Positions 24,901 through 33,702 are shown, counted from the stretch's first letter. The stretch: 40,211 nt of DNA from Prochloron didemni P4-Papua_New_Guinea (GCA_000252485.1 JH610982.1:1-40211), one strand, 5' to 3'. A program made the numbers and translations. Notes: generated by a model not told the origin, from the sequence alone.

Positions 24901-25017
24901 ATGACCGTTCCTTTAGAAAAAATGCCTCAACTAGATAAGGTGTATCAAATATTGGGCTTGAAAGATATTGCCCAGCGATCGCCGCAGCAAGGATATTCCC
25001 AGAAAGAGATAGTAACC
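24901..25017 (+). pseudogene. Truncated copy of the Xre antitoxin gene
   Basis: Nearly identical to the first 117 bp of the antitoxin at 21884 (MTVPLEKMPQLDKVYQILGL and on), then breaks off into GGGGAAACCCACCCCT-type repeats. The upstream MITE and hairpin are also duplicated, so a segment of about 340 bp was copied. Confidence 0.9.
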
Positions 25018-25259
25018 CACCCCTTTCCCCGACCGGGAGGGGAAACCCACCCCTAACCCCTCCCAGGAGGGGAATTGAGGTACAGAGTTTTAGGTTTTGA
25101 GGCAGGAGACAGGTGTATAGGTGTACCTCATGAATCCAAGAAACGCCATAATGCATTTCTTCTTATATTGGGCTATTTCTTTGGACAATCAAGCCAGAAA
25201 AATCGAGATACTGAAGGTGGATCGAAGTAATCAAAGCGATCGCCTAATCCAAAACAAAT

Positions 25260-25371
25260 GTAGCACTACGCATTTAGGTACTGTCATTAATAAAGCCTGA
25301 AACCTAGTCATAGCCTACTTTTTGAATTTTGAATTTTGAAGAAAGAATTTTGAATTGCGCGTAGCGCTATA
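25260..25371. repeat. TATAGCRCTACGC-ended MITE, copy 4
   Basis: Same ends and heptamer interior as copies 2 and 3. It is preceded by the same AATCAAAGCGATCGCCTAAT sequence, so a third copy of the antitoxin upstream segment, without any antitoxin gene. Confidence 0.8.
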
Positions 25372-25854
25372 TCCTTGGGTGTTGGGTTTCGCGTCGGAAA
25401 CCCAACCTACGATCTTATATGAATTACGAAAATATTTGCTACAAATAGTTTATAACTCGTAGGTTGGGTTGAGGTAACGAAACCCAACACAACTTGTTGC
25501 TGTTGGGCGTTGCCCTGCCCTTCGACGACCCTCTGGGGCCGCGTAGCCGAAGGGTTTCGCTATCGGGAAACCCAACCTACAATTATTTATAACACTATTG
25601 TATCTGTAGCAAACATTTTTAGATTTGATATCACTAGCTTGGGAAACGCTATATAAGAGCATGAATATCAAAGTATCTTGTTGTGTGCATGAGTTTTGGT
25701 GCGTTACGAACGCACCCTACAATCAAATAAACTCAAAGTCCCCCTTTGATAAGGGGGATTTAGGGGGATAGTAGCCGTTTGTAGCAATCATTTTCGTATT
25801 TTATATTAATAAGACATTTGGCGTTATCTTAAAGACAGAGGTTTTTTAATTATA

Positions 25855-25985
25855 ACTATCCACTATCCACTATCCACTATCCACTATCCACTATCCACTA
25901 TCCACTGTCAACTATCCACTATCCACTATCCACTATCCACTATCCACTATCCACTATCCACTATCCACTATCCACTATCCACTGC
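25855..25985. repeat. CTATCCA heptamer array, about 18 copies
   Basis: The longest heptamer array in the window, almost perfect except one CTGTCAA variant. It abuts and supplies the stop codon of the PD-(D/E)XK-like gene on the minus strand. Confidence 0.95.
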
Positions 25986-26601
25986 TATATGTTGTGGGTT
26001 TGGTAGAATGAATTATCTGAGCAAGAATACCGAGAATAGATGGAAGATTGTCTAAATAATGTTCTCCTGGTTCTATAAAAACTTGATTTCCTTCTAATTT
26101 AAGAAACTTCCAAATACTACCTGTAGTTACTCCTGCGTAAATACAATCAATTTGATTTTTTTTCTCCAGGTTAAAGATTTGGGCGGCGATCGCTTCCGCA
26201 ATACATTGGGGAATACCAGATTTGATATTATCATTTTTAGCTTCTACTACAAGTACAATAGGAGCGGTTATAGTTAACTGTTCTGGAGAATGACTGATAA
26301 GAAAGTCACATCTACCAGTCAATCCTCTAGTTTTATCGATATTGAACTCGCAACCTGAAAATAAACTAATTTGCCGTTTAAATTGCTTGCGTACTTCTAC
26401 GAGAATAGGTGCTACAATTAATTCAGAACGGGCTTTTTCTGTATCTATCTCCAATGCTAAAGGAATATTTTCTTCTAAAGTTTCTTGTAAGAGGGCAGTA
26501 GGTGCTATAGTCTCAACTGAGGTAAATAAGTCAACCCGTTGTTCAATGATTAGATTGAATTGGCTCTTGAGGTTATCTAAAGTAAAATCACTGTAAGACA
26601 T
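25975..26601 (-). CDS. PD-(D/E)XK nuclease-like protein
   Basis: A 208-residue protein with the layout of a restriction-endonuclease-like fold: E60 in ARSELIVAPIL, D99 in GRCDFLIS, then E120-A-K122 in VLVVEAKNDNI, followed by the helix GIPQCIAEAIAAQIF. That is a D-x20-ExK catalytic core. Related cyanobacterial proteins are stand-alone and uncharacterised; roles in restriction, repair or transposition are all possible. The open frame extends 66 codons upstream through heptamer-like and TGCACTGAGCGTAGCCGAAG repeats; ATG at 26601 begins the conserved part. The final residues (TYSSG) and the TAG stop come from the neighbouring CTATCCA array, so the native end may have been altered. Confidence 0.75.
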   Translation of the reverse strand: MSYSDFTLDNLKSQFNLIIEQRVDLFTSVETIAPTALLQETLEENIPLALEIDTEKARSELIVAPILVEVRKQFKRQISLFSGCEFNIDKTRGLTGRCDFLISHSPEQLTITAPIVLVVEAKNDNIKSGIPQCIAEAIAAQIFNLEKKNQIDCIYAGVTTGSIWKFLKLEGNQVFIEPGEHYLDNLPSILGILAQIIHSTKPTTYSSG

Positions 26602-26870
26602 GGGATTGGTTGTTGGTTGCCTGCACTGAGCGTAGCCGAAGTGTTGGTTGCCTGCACTGAGCGTAGCCGAAGTGTTGGTTGGTGGCACGGGCGAATTGCC
26701 TGTGGTTGGTTGTTTGAAATATTGTAGTGAAATGTAAATTGACCTATATATAGGTAGGCACATTTCCTCACAATACCAATATATTACTTGCCAACCCACT
26801 TGTCAAGCCTTTTTCTGACCTTGAGCATTGGTTATGTGTTATATTAGTTAACAGTAAAATTCAATTGTCA
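26602..26870. other. Intergenic between divergent genes
   Basis: Two tandem copies of a 31-bp GTTGGTTGCCTGCACTGAGC unit (about 26615-26678) and GGTTGGT heptamer-like sequence next to the PD-(D/E)XK start. The right part (26820-26870) directly precedes the structured RNA and may be its guide. Confidence 0.5.
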
Positions 26871-27226
26871 GTCAGCACCCCGCGCCCTCTGCAGCGGGGC
26901 TTCGTGCCCTGAAGCTAAAGCTAGCTGACCAGTCTAAGTTCTCTTTATGGGAACTACGTTATCGGCAAGTGTTAAAGTTCCTACCCTGGGATGCGTGCCA
27001 GTCCCAGGCTCTAGAACCGAGTCGTTAAACAGCTCTAGGACGGGTAAGGCAGTGCGGCTTGGATAGTACCGACCGATAACTTTGACGAGGCCAACTTACC
27101 CCAGAAATGGGAGTTTATGGGAGACCTTGTTGTCTCCCGCCCCTTACGGGGATGGCTAATAAATTAGCCGCGTCAACTTCATCCGCGAGTTAAAACGTCG
27201 CGGTTGACCTTTGCCCGAGAAGTATC
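26871..27226 (+). ncRNA. Structured RNA, probable solo HEARO / IscB omega RNA
   Basis: About 356 bp of unusually GC-rich, hairpin-dense sequence. An outer stem GTCAGC (26871-26876) pairs with GCTGAC (26924-26929) and encloses CCCCGC/GCGGGG. Then come AGTTC/GAACT, CCTGGGA (26985) with TCCCAGG (27002), long-range TTATCGG (26959) with CCGATAA (27072), GGGAGAC/GTCTCCC, CCCC/GGGG, GGCTAA/TTAGCC, and a two-tier stem GTCAAC/GTTGAC around CCGCGA/TCGCGG. Size, architecture and the terminal ATGA match my recollection of HEARO RNAs, the omega RNAs of IscB, which insert next to ATGA/GTGA. No IscB gene follows; the RNA runs straight into the phnD start codon. A structured RNA is near certain; the HEARO identity is likely, not proven. 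Confidence 0.68.
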
Positions 27227-28145
27227 ATGAAAAAAGTTTATTTGCCGGGATTACTCTTTATCTTATTGCTGCCTTTCACTGCTTGTACCTCTACTAACAA
27301 TGAGCATAATTCTCAAAACTCCCAAGCAGTACAACCTTTAATTGCTGGGGCGATTCCAGATCGAGACCCGGAGAAACTACAGCGACTCCATGGCAAGTTG
27401 GTGGATTATTTGACTGCAGAATTAGGTGTGACCGTAGAATACAAGCCTGTAACCGACTATGCAGCAGCGGTGACGGCTTTTCGAGTGGGAGACCTGGATT
27501 TAGTTTGGTTTGGCGGACTGACGGGGGTGCAAGCCCGATTACAGGTTCCCGGTGCGAAGGCCATCGCCCAACGAGATATTGATGCTCAGTTTCACAGCGT
27601 TTTTATTGCTAATAAAAATAGCGGGATTCAACCATTTGAAGACATCAATGGTTTGCAAGCTTTAACAGGTCGTACTTTTACTTTTGGCAGCGAGTCTTCT
27701 ACTTCGGGACGTTTAATGCCTCAATATTTCTTAGAACAGGCAGGAGTTAAACTGGAAGACTTGAAAGGAAAGCCTGGTTTTTCTGGTTCCCATGACACGA
27801 CTATTCAGTTAGTAGAAGCTGGTAGTTATGAAGTGGGAGCGTTAAATGAACAGGTGTGGGAAAGTCGAGTGAAAGAGAAAGAGGTTGATTTAGATAAAGT
27901 TGAAGTAATTTGGCGGACTCCTGCTTATTACGATTATCATTGGGTTATTAATCCTAAAGTTGAGGAACGCTATGGGAAAGACTTTGTAAAAAAAAGTCCA
28001 AGCCGCTTTCTTGAAGTTAGATGCTAATATAGCAGAGGAAAAGGAAATTTTGGATTTGTTTGGGGCTGCCATGTTTATTGAAACGGAGAATGCTAATTAT
28101 AGGGAAATTGAAGCCATAGGGAGGAAGATTGGCAAGATTAAATAG
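27227..28145 (+). CDS. phnD: Phosphonate ABC transporter substrate-binding lipoprotein, frameshifted near the 3-prime end
   Basis: The N-terminus is a lipoprotein signal (lipobox FTAC, cysteine 20). The rest is a PhnD-type periplasmic binding protein: VTDYAAAVTAFRVGDLDLVWFGGLTGVQ, FGSESSTSGRLMPQYFLEQAG, then GSYEVGALNEQVWES. It captures phosphonate, phosphite or related oxyanions for import. The frame as read stops early at 28027 (SPSRFLEVRC). Eight consecutive A residues lie at 27988-27995; skipping one A gives KKVQAAFLKLDANIAEEKEI and a family-like tail ending at 28145, overlapping phnC. The defect is therefore a single-base slip in a homopolymer: a sequencing error, a real mutation, or slippage-controlled expression. 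The upstream structured RNA touches its ATG. Confidence 0.85.
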
Positions 28146-28926
28146 GTTTCACCCAGAGACCCAGAGACAGGGAAAGGAAGAAGGAGAGGAGGTTCCGATT
28201 TTCGAGTTGAAAGGAGTAACCCAGGAGTTTAATTCTTGTACTGCTTTGACTGATATTAATCTGCGGATTTATCCAGGGGAAAGAGTGGCTTTGGTGGGTT
28301 CTTCTGGTGCGGGAAAAAGTACTTTGATTAGTTTGCTCAATGGGACTTTATGGCCTACAGTTGGGGAAGTTTGGGTTTTGGGAGCTAATTTGGCTTCTGT
28401 TTCTCCTGGGAAGTTGCGACAAATACAAGCACAAATGGGCACTATTTATCAACAATTTAATTTAATTGATAATTTAGCTGTGATCCACAATGTTAATGCT
28501 GGTCATTTGGCTCGCTGGCCTTTTTGGCAAGCTGCTGTTTCTCTTCTTTTTCCTTTGGAAGTAGAAACTGCTAGGATTGCTTTGAGTCGGGTGGGGATTG
28601 AGGAAAAACTTTACGCAAAAACTAATTTGCTTTCGGGAGGACAGCAACAAAGGGTTGCTTTAGCCAGGGTTTTGGTGCAAAATCCTTTAGCTATTTTGGC
28701 TGATGAACCTATTGCTAGTTTGGACCCGGAGTTGAGCCGGGAAATAATGGATTTGTTGCGGGAGATGAGTGTAAAAGAAGGGAAAACTTTGGTGGTGAGT
28801 CTCCACGATCTGGAGTTGGCTCTGTTGAAGTGCGATCGCCTGATTGGATTGCGTGAAGGTAGAGTTATCTTTGATGCTGCTTGTGAGGATATTTCTCAAA
28901 GGGCGATGGACGATCTTTATAAGTAG
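28129..28926 (+). CDS. phnC: Phosphonate ABC transporter ATP-binding protein
   Basis: A 265-residue ABC ATPase of the PhnC group. Walker A is GSSGAGKSTLI, the Q-loop TIYQQFNLIDNL, the signature LSGGQQQRVALARVL, Walker B ILADEPIASLDP and the switch histidine in VVSLHDLELAL. The NVNAGHLARWPFWQAAVSLL stretch is characteristic of PhnC. The start is TTG at 28129, supported by GGGAGG 6 nt upstream, and it overlaps the restored end of phnD by 17 nt, indicating translational coupling. The permease gene phnE, normally next, is absent: after the stop there are only repeats, so the transporter is incomplete here. Confidence 0.88.
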   Translation: MARLNRFHPETQRQGKEEGEEVPIFELKGVTQEFNSCTALTDINLRIYPGERVALVGSSGAGKSTLISLLNGTLWPTVGEVWVLGANLASVSPGKLRQIQAQMGTIYQQFNLIDNLAVIHNVNAGHLARWPFWQAAVSLLFPLEVETARIALSRVGIEEKLYAKTNLLSGGQQQRVALARVLVQNPLAILADEPIASLDPELSREIMDLLREMSVKEGKTLVVSLHDLELALLKCDRLIGLREGRVIFDAACEDISQRAMDDLYK

Positions 28927-29053
28927 TATTTTTGTATTGAGAATTGTAGGGTGGGCATCCCCCACCACAACCAAATTTTATCTCGTCTAGGAAAGAGCAA
29001 TTGAATAATATCTAATTAAAATCTAACTAAAATAGTATCAAAGTATATTGGTG

Positions 29054-29192
29054 GGGTGTGGTCAAAAGTAGTTGTTTCCGGCTGAATATCTATTAATCAA
29101 TCGTGGGGTAGCCCTCTGGGCTGCCTGCCTAACAATCGCGGGTAAGCCTTGACTATTGAGAATATAAAATTCAACTGTTTGTGACCGCACCC
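29054..29192. repeat. GGGTGYGGTC-ended MITE with perfect 8-bp target duplication
   Basis: 139 bp. Ends GGGTGTGGTCAAAAGTAG and GGGTGCGGTCACAAAC (inverted). TATTGGTG occurs directly before (29046-29053) and after (29193-29200). Confidence 0.88.
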
Positions 29193-29294
29193 TATTGGTG
29201 GGCAGTGCCGCACCCTACTTCTCTGTACTTCAGCTACTTGTGTTGGGACAGTCGAAGGGTTTCCCTATCGCTTAACCCAACCTACAATTGCTTA

Positions 29295-29399
29295 TATAGC
29301 ACTACGCATTTAGGTTAGGACATTAATAAAGCCTGAAACCCAGTCATGGCCTATTTTTGAATTTTGAATTTTCAGGAAAGAATTGCGCGTAGCGCTATA
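29295..29399. repeat. TATAGCRCTACGC-ended MITE, copy 5
   Basis: Ends TATAGCACTACGC and GCGTAGCGCTATA, interior shortened. Confidence 0.8.
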
Positions 29400-29477
29400 A
29401 CTATTCCCTATTCCCTCTTGCCTCTTGCCTATTCCCTATGCTATAACTAAAATATTCAAATTAAAAGGAGCTACATT

Positions 29478-30374
29478 ATGAGCAATAGTGATGAGTTTGC
29501 GAAAGATTTCTTAAGCCATTTCCTCGCACCTTACGGAGAAGTGAAAAGAATTAAAATAGAGCCGCCTGAACCAGAGAAAGTTGATATCTTCCGGCAGGAA
29601 CATCTGGAGCATATTGAAGGGTTAAAAAATCTTGATTTATTGCTAAAAATGGCGGAAACTCCTTTTATATTGCGGCGATTTTCTGCTCCCCTAGATGTTG
29701 ACGGCGTACAGGATTGTCTTGGTACTATCACGAAAGTCCTAGTGGCTCTCGACAATAAAAGTTTTCAGAAAAAAAACAATTTTAGGGAAGACACAATTAT
29801 TAAAATGTGGATTCTAACTCCCACAGTATCGGAGGATGTTTTATCGGGATTTGGCACTCAAAACAAAAAAGATTGGTTGCCAGCATTCCATTTTTCTCCA
29901 GAACTTTTTCACACTTGTATTGTGGCCATCGACCAACTACCGCAAACTCCGGAAAATCTCTGGTTGAGAGTCTTAGGTCGGGATAAAATACAACAACAAG
30001 CAATGGAAGAATTAGAACAATTAGAATACGATAATGTTTTACGAGCTGCCACCTTGGAGTTGCTGTACAATCTACGTCATAATTTAAAAGATCAAGAAGG
30101 TTTGGATGAGGAAGATAATCGGTTGATGGACCGTTTAGAAACTCTTTACAAAGAGGATAGAGACAAGGCTGTCAAGAAAGGATTTGAAATAGGTTTTGAA
30201 CAAGGCATTAAGGAGGAACGGCAAAAAGAAATTAAAAGTATAATTTTAGCTCGTTTTGGTACGTTAGACCCGGAACTAGAACGAATTATTGAGCCTCTAT
30301 CTGCATTACCTCCGAGTGAGTTTGCTCCCCTACTCTTGCAGTTATCTCGCCAGCAACTATTGCTTCGTTTCTGA
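29478..30374 (+). CDS. Rpn/YadD-like protein (C-terminal helical region)
   Basis: A 298-residue soluble protein. The C-terminal part (GFEIGFEQGIKEERQKEIKSIILARFG, then a LEPLSALPPSEFAPLLLQL-type ending) is the pattern of cyanobacterial Rpn/YadD-like proteins, relatives of recombination-promoting nucleases that often come in multicopy families. The N-terminal region does not show a clear PD-(D/E)XK core, so nuclease activity cannot be claimed. ATG at 29478 has a strong AAAGGAG ribosome-binding site. CCTATTC heptamers and a MITE lie directly upstream. Confidence 0.6.
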   Translation: MSNSDEFAKDFLSHFLAPYGEVKRIKIEPPEPEKVDIFRQEHLEHIEGLKNLDLLLKMAETPFILRRFSAPLDVDGVQDCLGTITKVLVALDNKSFQKKNNFREDTIIKMWILTPTVSEDVLSGFGTQNKKDWLPAFHFSPELFHTCIVAIDQLPQTPENLWLRVLGRDKIQQQAMEELEQLEYDNVLRAATLELLYNLRHNLKDQEGLDEEDNRLMDRLETLYKEDRDKAVKKGFEIGFEQGIKEERQKEIKSIILARFGTLDPELERIIEPLSALPPSEFAPLLLQLSRQQLLLRF

Positions 30375-30521
30375 GCAAAAAATTTAACCGCAGATGGACA
30401 CAGATAAACACAGATGATTGAGGATGGTTATTGGTGGGAAGCATATTTTGGTAATTGCCGTTTTTTTGCTTCCTTTCTATTTCTTAGTATACTATAGCAG
30501 TTGACAGTTGAACTGAGTTTG

Positions 30522-31316
30522 ATGAATTCTCTTATATTAGTTGCTGGGGCTACGGGTGGAGTGGGACAACTGACTGCAGGTAAACTACTGCAAGAAGGTT
30601 TTCAAGTGCGGGTACTGACCCGTAATCAGGACAAAGCAGCTAAAATGTTTGATCGCCGGGTGGAAATAGCGATCGCCGACCTTCGCGACCCTTCTACTCT
30701 TCCGCCAGTAATGGAAAATGTCACCCATATTATTTCCTGTACTGGAACCACCGCTTTTCCTTCCAGCAGGTGGAATTTTGAAAGCACGAATTTGTTAGAA
30801 TGGCTTAAAATCTACTCCAATAAAAAATACGCTCTCTCTGTTGCTAAAAATAGTCCTGAAATTGTGGATGGGAGAGGAACGATTAACTTAGTAAAATCTG
30901 CTCCCGGAGACTTAAAGCGATTCATCTATATTTCTTCTGTGGGTGTTGGCAGTTCGGACCAATTGCCCTTTAAAATTCTCAATGCTTTTGGGGTACTGGA
31001 TGCTAAAAAGAAAGGAGAAGAAGCAGTAATTAATTCCAACCTACCCTATACGATTATCCGTCCCTCTCGACTAATAGATGGCCCTTATACATCTTACGAC
31101 CTCAACACCTTATTGCAAGCGAAAACCAAGGGAAAATTAGGAGTAGTTATTGCTCCTGGAGATAAATTATTTGGTCAAACTAGCAGGATTGATGTGGCCA
31201 CAGCCTGCGTCAAATGTTTGAGCATTCCGGCAACAGCAAATAAGGCATTTGCTATCATAAATCAAGGCAAAAGACCGGAGGCGATCGCCTGGTCCGAACT
31301 CTTGACTAAGATCTAA
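30522..31316 (+). CDS. NAD(P)-binding atypical SDR (NmrA/CIA30-type) protein
   Basis: A 264-residue Rossmann protein. The N-terminus MNSLILVAGATGGVGQLTAG is the GxxGxxG dinucleotide site of atypical short-chain dehydrogenases. RFIYISSVGVG and a later YTIIRPSRLIDGPY segment fit the NmrA/complex I intermediate-associated group found in cyanobacteria and plastids. The classical YxxxK is not obvious, so a binding or assembly role is as likely as catalysis. ATG at 30522 is used; seven more upstream codons derive from a TTGACAG heptamer. Confidence 0.85.
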   Translation: MNSLILVAGATGGVGQLTAGKLLQEGFQVRVLTRNQDKAAKMFDRRVEIAIADLRDPSTLPPVMENVTHIISCTGTTAFPSSRWNFESTNLLEWLKIYSNKKYALSVAKNSPEIVDGRGTINLVKSAPGDLKRFIYISSVGVGSSDQLPFKILNAFGVLDAKKKGEEAVINSNLPYTIIRPSRLIDGPYTSYDLNTLLQAKTKGKLGVVIAPGDKLFGQTSRIDVATACVKCLSIPATANKAFAIINQGKRPEAIAWSELLTKI

Positions 31317-31999
31317 AGCCCTCTTTCATATTAATCACAAAACTTTCAGCGTTTGCCATTTCGGCGAATATACGAACTATCCACTATCAAGGAGTGAAAA
31401 TGAGATGAAGACTTTAATTGCGACTTGGTTCTCAGGAACCCTCAGAATTCCTCTTGGAAAACAACTGGAGTACGTACATATGGGATATGAGTCGATTTAC
31501 GAACAAGAACTCATTCTCACTTCGGACAAAGTCATGGAAACCGGATTTCTAATATCAAATACAAAAATGTTTGCTACAAATGCAATCAGATTTATAAGTT
31601 TTTTGTATCTGCTTTACGGTTCGATCCCCCCCAGCCCCCCTTCAAAAGGGGGGAGCCTGGAAAGCTTGTAGGGGTAGGTTTTTTACAAATCGGCTAAGAC
31701 AAGACAAGGTGGACAAGGTGGGGAAGTAGACAAGGGGGGAAAACCGTACCAAAATGGTTTGGTTACTAATGTTACTTAAATCGTTGAAAAGACCATTTCG
31801 GCTACCCTTCGACTACGCGGTCCCTGAGCGTAGCCGAAGGGCAGGGCAAGCGCTCAATGCAGGCGTTTTTCGTTAAAAAATCTTCCTTTTCTACCTGTCT
31901 TCTAATCTTCCTTGTCTGGCCAACACCCAAATATTAAAAACCTACCCCTGTGAGAGCCTGGAAAGTCCCCCTTTTTAAGGGGGATTTAGGGGGATGATA
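31317..31999. other. Repeat-rich region around a short ORF
   Basis: After the short ORF (31405) come CCCCCAGCCCCCCTTCAAAAG repeat copies (31625-31660 and 31964-31996) and a CCCTTCGACTACGCGG/CGTAGCCGAAGGG inverted repeat (31806-31840). No other gene seen. Confidence 0.5.
31405..31671 (+). CDS. Hypothetical protein, C-terminus repeat-derived
   Basis: ATG at 31405 is preceded by AAGGAG, so translation is plausible. Residues 1-52 (MKTLIATWFSGTLRIPLGKQ, then YVHMGYESIYEQELILTSDK) look like genuine coding sequence with a beta-rich pattern. From about residue 53 the frame runs through an ATATCAAATACAAAAATGTTTG dispersed repeat and then a CCCCCAGCC repeat (PPSPPSKGGS), so the true C-terminus has probably been lost. 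No family recognised. Confidence 0.5.
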   Translation: MKTLIATWFSGTLRIPLGKQLEYVHMGYESIYEQELILTSDKVMETGFLISNTKMFATNAIRFISFLYLLYGSIPPSPPSKGGSLESL

Positions 32000-32395
32000 T
32001 TAAAACCTCTGAAAATCGATGCGTTGGGCGTGAGACCAAAACGCTTCTAAATTATAAAATTCTCGTTCCCGAGGCAAAAAGATATGAACGATAACATCTC
32101 CATAATCTTGTAAAATCCAACTAGCTTCTGCTTTCCCTTCTACTCGCAAAGGATGGCGTTGCAATTCTTCCTTGACTTTGGATTCAATGGAATCGGCGAT
32201 CGCCCGCATTTGGGCTTTAGAAAAGCCGGTAACAATGACAAAATAATCCGTCAAATAGCACTCATCGGCTACTGACAATAAGACAATATCCTCTGCTTTT
32301 TTCTCATCTGCCCCTCGGGCAATGATATTCGCTAACTGTTCGCTGGTTATTTCTGCTAAGGCATCTATTGCCGTCATATTCACTAAATCGTTCAA
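32000..32395 (-). CDS. rsfS: Ribosome silencing factor RsfS (Iojap/YbeB)
   Basis: A 131-residue protein of the RsfS family, which binds L14 of the large ribosomal subunit and blocks subunit joining when nutrients are short. The conserved core is complete: KKAEDIVLLSVADECYLTDYFVIVTG, then EGKAEASWILQDYGDVIVHIFLPREREFYNLEAFWS. Either ATG (residue 1, or residue 7 at 32377) may be the start. The last residues (RIDFQRF) end beside a GGGGGATTTAGGGGGAT repeat. The glycosyltransferase upstream is on the same strand but 74 bp away. Confidence 0.95.
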   Translation of the reverse strand: MNDLVNMTAIDALAEITSEQLANIIARGADEKKAEDIVLLSVADECYLTDYFVIVTGFSKAQMRAIADSIESKVKEELQRHPLRVEGKAEASWILQDYGDVIVHIFLPREREFYNLEAFWSHAQRIDFQRF

Positions 32396-32469
32396 TTACT
32401 TCTTATATTACAAGTATAATATAATATTTTTTGGTTAGGGGCATATAGCCCGCTCAACTTAATATTATA

Positions 32470-33702
32470 TTATAATGAAATACCTGTAGTTTGGGCAAAC
32501 AATTGCTCGTAGCGGTCCAAGGCCAGTTCATAGCCATATTCTGTTTCTGCAAATTGCCTACCCCTGGCTCCCAGAGCTTTAACCTGGTGGGGAGCTGAGT
32601 ATAATTGCTCAATAGCTTTGGCCAAAGCTTCCGAGTCTTCTGGAGGAATCACCAAACCACCCCCACTTCGCTCAATTGCCCTGGCAGCAGTTCCCCTGAG
32701 AGGCACTGAAGCAATAATTGGCCGACCACTAGCTAGGAGAACTTGAATTTTAGAAGGCATATTAAAGTGGATCACATTCTTTTTTTGGATCGCCAAACCC
32801 ACATCTGCCGCTGCTAACATTTGAGGGAGTTTTTCTCGAGGTTGAAAAGGAACCAACAACACATTATCTACATTGTACTCTTGACTAATTTTTTCTAATC
32901 GCTTTAAAGCTTTCTTTTCCCCCACAATCACAATCACAATGTCTTGTTTGTCTTCTAATAATTTCGCTGCCGCGATCGCCGTTTCCAAAGGTTGAGTCAG
33001 AGCAATATTCCCCGAGTACATAACCACAAATTTGCCTTCCAGTCCATATTCCCTCCGCAAGTAATTATTTTCTCGACACAAGGGCTTGATAAAATCAATA
33101 TCTACCCAATTAGGAATTTCCACAATTTTCTCTTTGGGAACTCCCTTTTCCTGAATATGCTTGCTAAAACCGTCCGCAATAACAGTAATTTTGGTGGCGG
33201 TTTGGTAAGCAAATTTTTCCAATTCCTCCAGGATGGAAATTAATTTGGGATTAGAAATTAAACCCACATGAACTGCTGCATCTGGTAAAATATCTTGGAG
33301 ATTTAAAATTACTGGCTTGCCATACAATTTACTCAGCATGGCTGCAGGAACGCAAACAGGTAATCCCGGAACTGTGAGTAAGATTATATCTGGTGTCCAT
33401 CCCAAACCTTGGAAAAAACTCAGACTCATAAAAGACAGTTCCATTAATGCTCGATTGCGCACATTTCGTTGTATCCGACTCCAAATATAACAGCGCTGAA
33501 TCTTGACACCATTGCGCTCTTCGGTACAAAATAATTTACCTCGATATTCTGGATAAATTTCTCCTTGAGGATACCAAGGCATGGCAGTTAAAACCCGAAC
33601 TTTATGACCTCGGTGGGTTAAACCTTCTGCTAAGTCAGTCATTAAGGGAGCAATACCAATGGGTTCTGGATGATAATTATAGGAATAAATCAGAATCCGC
33701 AT
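32470..33702 (-). CDS. WcaI-type family 4 glycosyltransferase
   Basis: A 410-residue GT-B retaining glycosyltransferase, probably acting on an exopolysaccharide or lipid-linked sugar at the cytoplasmic face. The N-terminal domain (MRILIYSYNYHPEPIGIAPL, HKVRVLTAMPWYPQGEIYP) matches WcaI/colanic-acid-type enzymes. The C-terminal domain has VVMYSGNIALTQPLETAI, then PSKIQVLLASGRPIIAS, the nucleotide-sugar site. ATG at 33702 gives the standard N-terminus; the frame continues 19 codons upstream into a TTGATAG-type array. No other polysaccharide genes are nearby. Substrate unknown. Confidence 0.9.
   Translation of the reverse strand: MRILIYSYNYHPEPIGIAPLMTDLAEGLTHRGHKVRVLTAMPWYPQGEIYPEYRGKLFCTEERNGVKIQRCYIWSRIQRNVRNRALMELSFMSLSFFQGLGWTPDIILLTVPGLPVCVPAAMLSKLYGKPVILNLQDILPDAAVHVGLISNPKLISILEELEKFAYQTATKITVIADGFSKHIQEKGVPKEKIVEIPNWVDIDFIKPLCRENNYLRREYGLEGKFVVMYSGNIALTQPLETAIAAAKLLEDKQDIVIVIVGEKKALKRLEKISQEYNVDNVLLVPFQPREKLPQMLAAADVGLAIQKKNVIHFNMPSKIQVLLASGRPIIASVPLRGTAARAIERSGGGLVIPPEDSEALAKAIEQLYSAPHQVKALGARGRQFAETEYGYELALDRYEQLFAQTTGISL

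Larger units (their letters stand above)
24605..25974. other. 1.4-kb intergenic region of duplicated segments and repeats
   Basis: Holds MITE copy 3 and an antitoxin gene fragment (24712-25017), GGGGAAACCCACCCCT-type repeats, MITE copy 4 (25260-25371), several TAGGTTGGGTT inverted repeats (25377-25581), a GTGCGTTACGAACGCACC hairpin (25699-25717), a CCCCCTTTGATAAGGGGG repeat and a 130-bp CTATCCA heptamer array. Only a gene fragment is present. Confidence 0.65.
28927..29477. other. Intergenic, repeats only
   Basis: A GTAGGGTGGGCATCCCCCACC repeat followed by a segment found inverted near 39774-39958, the MITE at 29054-29192, MITE copy 5 (29295-29399), and CCTATTC/CCTCTTG heptamers (29403-29440) just before the Rpn-like gene. 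Confidence 0.6.

Noticed and set aside
25855..25985. Possible CRISPR array because of many short direct repeats
   Set aside because: The repeats are contiguous 7-mers without spacers; no cas genes are nearby.
26577..26799. N-terminal extension of the PD-(D/E)XK-like protein
   Set aside because: The extension is translated from tandem GTTGGTTGCCTGCACTGAGC repeats; the conserved protein begins at 26601.
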